Shown here piece after piece: positions 62,601-64,000 of a stretch of 64,000 bases of DNA. The position numbers were made by a program, and so were the translations under genes. Below the pieces are notes generated by a model that worked only from the letters and a program-made list of their open reading frames with translations, was not told the DNA's origin and made no database searches. Where the stretch lies: contig JAVEDU010000075.1 in assembly GCA_030840805.1 (NCBI GenBank), forward strand, positions 62,001 through 126,000, given 5' to 3'. How positions within the stretch are numbered: position 1 is the first letter of the stretch; each line of letters begins with the position of its first letter. This stretch comes from Actinomycetota bacterium. Its GTDB lineage: Bacteria > Actinomycetota > Actinomycetes > Mycobacteriales > HKI-0501.

Positions 62601-62665
62601 GCCGCCGACCGCGACCCCACCGCGAGGGGCCCGCGCCGGCCGCCGGCCGCCGCCGACCGCGACCC
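62601..62665. repeat. Direct repeat of 17 bases before hrpB
   Basis: GCCGCCGACCGCGACCC occurs at 62601-62617 and again at 62649-62665. The copies lie in the gap between the YggT and HrpB genes. They may be a binding site or a simple GC-rich duplication. Confidence 0.5.
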
Positions 62666-62693
62666 GCCCGCGCGGTGCGGGAGACTGGGCGCC

Positions 62694-64000
62694 ATGCTGC
62701 CGCCCGCCGGGACCCCCGGCACCGACCTGCCCGTCCGGGCGGTCCTCGGCGAGCTCGGCGACGCGCTGCGGTCCGCCGGGGCCGCGGTCCTGGTGGCGCC
62801 ACCCGGCACAGGCAAGACGACCCTGGTTCCCCTCGCCCTGGCGGACCTGGTCCCGGGCCGGATCGTGGTGGCGGAGCCCCGGCGCGTCGCCGCCCGCGCG
62901 GCGGCGCGCCGGATGGCCGCGCTGCTCGGTGAGGCGGTCGGCGGCACCGTCGGATACTCGGTCCGCGGCGACACCCGGGTGAGCCCGGGCACCCGGGTCG
63001 AGGTGGTCACCACCGGCGTCCTCGTCCAGCGGCTCCAGCGCGATCCCGAGCTGCCGGGCACCGGCGCGGTGGTGCTGGACGAGGTGCACGAGCGCCATCT
63101 GGACACCGACCTCGCGCTCGCGTTCGGTGCCGATGTCCGCGCCGCGCTGCGCCCGGACCTGCTGCTGCTCGCCACGTCCGCCACCGCGCAGGCCGGCCGG
63201 GTGGCCGCCGCGCTCGGCGACGCCCCCGTGGTGGCGGCCACGTCCGCGCTGCACGACGTGGAGGTGATGTGGTGCCCGCCGGCGACGCCGGTGACCCCGC
63301 CGCACGGCCTGCGGGTCGACCCGCGGCTGCTCGACCACGTCGCCGCGGTCGTCCGCCGGGCACTCGCGGAGACCACGGGTGACGTCCTCGTGTTCCTGCC
63401 CGGAGCGGGCGAGATCGAGGGCGTGGCCCGGCGACTCGGTGCGCTGGGCGGGGTCGCGGTGCTCCCGCTGCACGGCCGGCTCACCGCGGTACGGCAGGAC
63501 GCGGTGCTGTCCGCGGCGCCGGGTCGCCGGGTCGTGCTCGCCACCGCGGTCGCGGAGAGCAGCCTCACCGTCCCGGGAGTGCGGGTGGTCGTGGACGCCG
63601 GGCTGGCCCGCGTACCGCGCACCGACCTCGCGCGCGGGCTCGGCTCGCTCGTCACCGTGCGCGCGTCGCAGTCGGCCGCGACGCAGCGGGCCGGCCGGGC
63701 CGGCCGGGAAGCACCGGGCCGGGTGTACCGCTGCTGGTCCGAGGCCGAGCAGGCCCGGCTGCCCGCGCATCCGGAGCCGGAGGTGGCCACGGCCGACCTG
63801 ACCGCGTTCGCGCTGCAACTGGCCTGCTGGGGCACGCCCGGCGGCGCGGGGCTCGCGTTGCTGGACGCGCCCCCGGCGGCGGCGCTGGAGGTCGCCGGCA
63901 CGACGCTCCGCGGACTCGGCGCGGTGGACGCGACGGGACGGGTGACGGCGCGGGGCCGCGCGCTGACGGCGGTCGGGGCACATCCGCGGCTCGCCCGCGC
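62694..64000 (+). CDS. hrpB: ATP-dependent helicase HrpB, C-terminus cut by the window edge
   Basis: Over 435 residues starting MLPPAGTPGTDLPVRAVLG, running off the right edge without a stop. The DEAH-box core is clear: Walker A VAPPGTGKTTLVPLALAD, VAEPRRVAARAAARRMA, VVLDEVHERHLDTDLALA (DEVH), LLATSATAQAG and QRAGRAGREAPGRVYRCW. HrpB proteins are DEAH-box RNA helicases with an HrpB C-terminal domain, which is not in the window. It may be transcribed with YggT. Confidence 0.93.
   Translation, partial: MLPPAGTPGTDLPVRAVLGELGDALRSAGAAVLVAPPGTGKTTLVPLALADLVPGRIVVAEPRRVAARAAARRMAALLGEAVGGTVGYSVRGDTRVSPGTRVEVVTTGVLVQRLQRDPELPGTGAVVLDEVHERHLDTDLALAFGADVRAALRPDLLLLATSATAQAGRVAAALGDAPVVAATSALHDVEVMWCPPATPVTPPHGLRVDPRLLDHVAAVVRRALAETTGDVLVFLPGAGEIEGVARRLGALGGVAVLPLHGRLTAVRQDAVLSAAPGRRVVLATAVAESSLTVPGVRVVVDAGLARVPRTDLARGLGSLVTVRASQSAATQRAGRAGREAPGRVYRCWSEAEQARLPAHPEPEVATADLTAFALQLACWGTPGGAGLALLDAPPAAALEVAGTTLRGLGAVDATGRVTARGRALTAVGAHPRLAR

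Noticed and set aside
1-64000. CRISPR arrays, tRNA/rRNA genes and insertion sequences
   Set aside because: No evenly spaced repeats, cloverleaf-like segments or transposase-like proteins were seen in the window.

Overview
The window is chromosomal DNA from a very high-GC actinobacterium, most likely of the Pseudonocardiales type. Base composition, heavy GC use at third codon positions, many GTG starts, ATGA and GTGA gene overlaps, an F420-type LLM oxidoreductase, and small actinobacterial families (DUF3099, YggT, a DUF6400-like protein, an RGCVC-type protein) point that way. No rRNA, tRNA, CRISPR array or intact insertion sequence was seen.

1-8058: a six-gene minus-strand operon in which every neighbouring pair overlaps by four bases. 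It encodes an isochorismatase-fold hydrolase, a phosphohistidine swivel protein, a separate PEP-synthase-type ATP-binding protein, a CoxM-like FAD subunit, a CoxG-like protein and a partial HD-domain protein. Facing it are an Amt-superfamily membrane protein that lacks both pore histidines, a strong terminator and an FCD-type GntR regulator. Together they look like a regulated uptake and catabolic locus for an unidentified, probably nitrogen-containing compound. 8493-10252: an acidic small protein, a peptidoglycan amidase and an Sfp-type phosphopantetheinyl transferase.

10400-18430: an accessory region. Lower-GC, hairpin-rich DNA and a 65-codon ORF lead into a frameshifted patatin remnant that abuts a truncated sigma gene. 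Next comes a module of a cytoplasmic subtilase (minus strand) facing a TPR-CHAT caspase-like protease, an intact ECF-like sigma factor and a small partner protein. This is the best candidate for an uncharacterised signalling or cell-fate system. A collapsed P450-ferredoxin remnant closes the region.

18534-29594: a lipid/oxidation cluster with a GMC oxidoreductase with a C-terminal extension, a membrane metallophosphoesterase, an opposing flavin monooxygenase, an alpha/beta hydrolase with Cys in the nucleophile position, an acetoacetate-decarboxylase-like protein, a patatin-like protein with an altered serine motif and an alpha-dioxygenase-like haem protein with Arg in place of the distal His. 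29658-37494: a LodA-type quinone-cofactor oxidase fused to a haem-oxygenase-like diiron domain, a divergent LodB-type flavoprotein, and a 1000-residue AAA/LuxR regulator.

38143-43554: secreted and hypothetical proteins, a FadE5-like acyl-CoA dehydrogenase, an MpaB-type oxygenase and small conserved actinobacterial proteins. 43592-57820: mostly carbohydrate metabolism (secreted GH15, GalT, GlgC, beta-phosphoglucomutase coupled to a GH65 phosphorylase), mixed with an esterase, an LLM oxidoreductase, DoxX and a GGDEF-EAL protein. 57947-64000: a secreted acyl-peptidase-like hydrolase, an AlkB-type dioxygenase behind a LexA-like box, two small proteins, a PAS-GGDEF cyclase, YggT and the start of an HrpB helicase that runs off the right edge.
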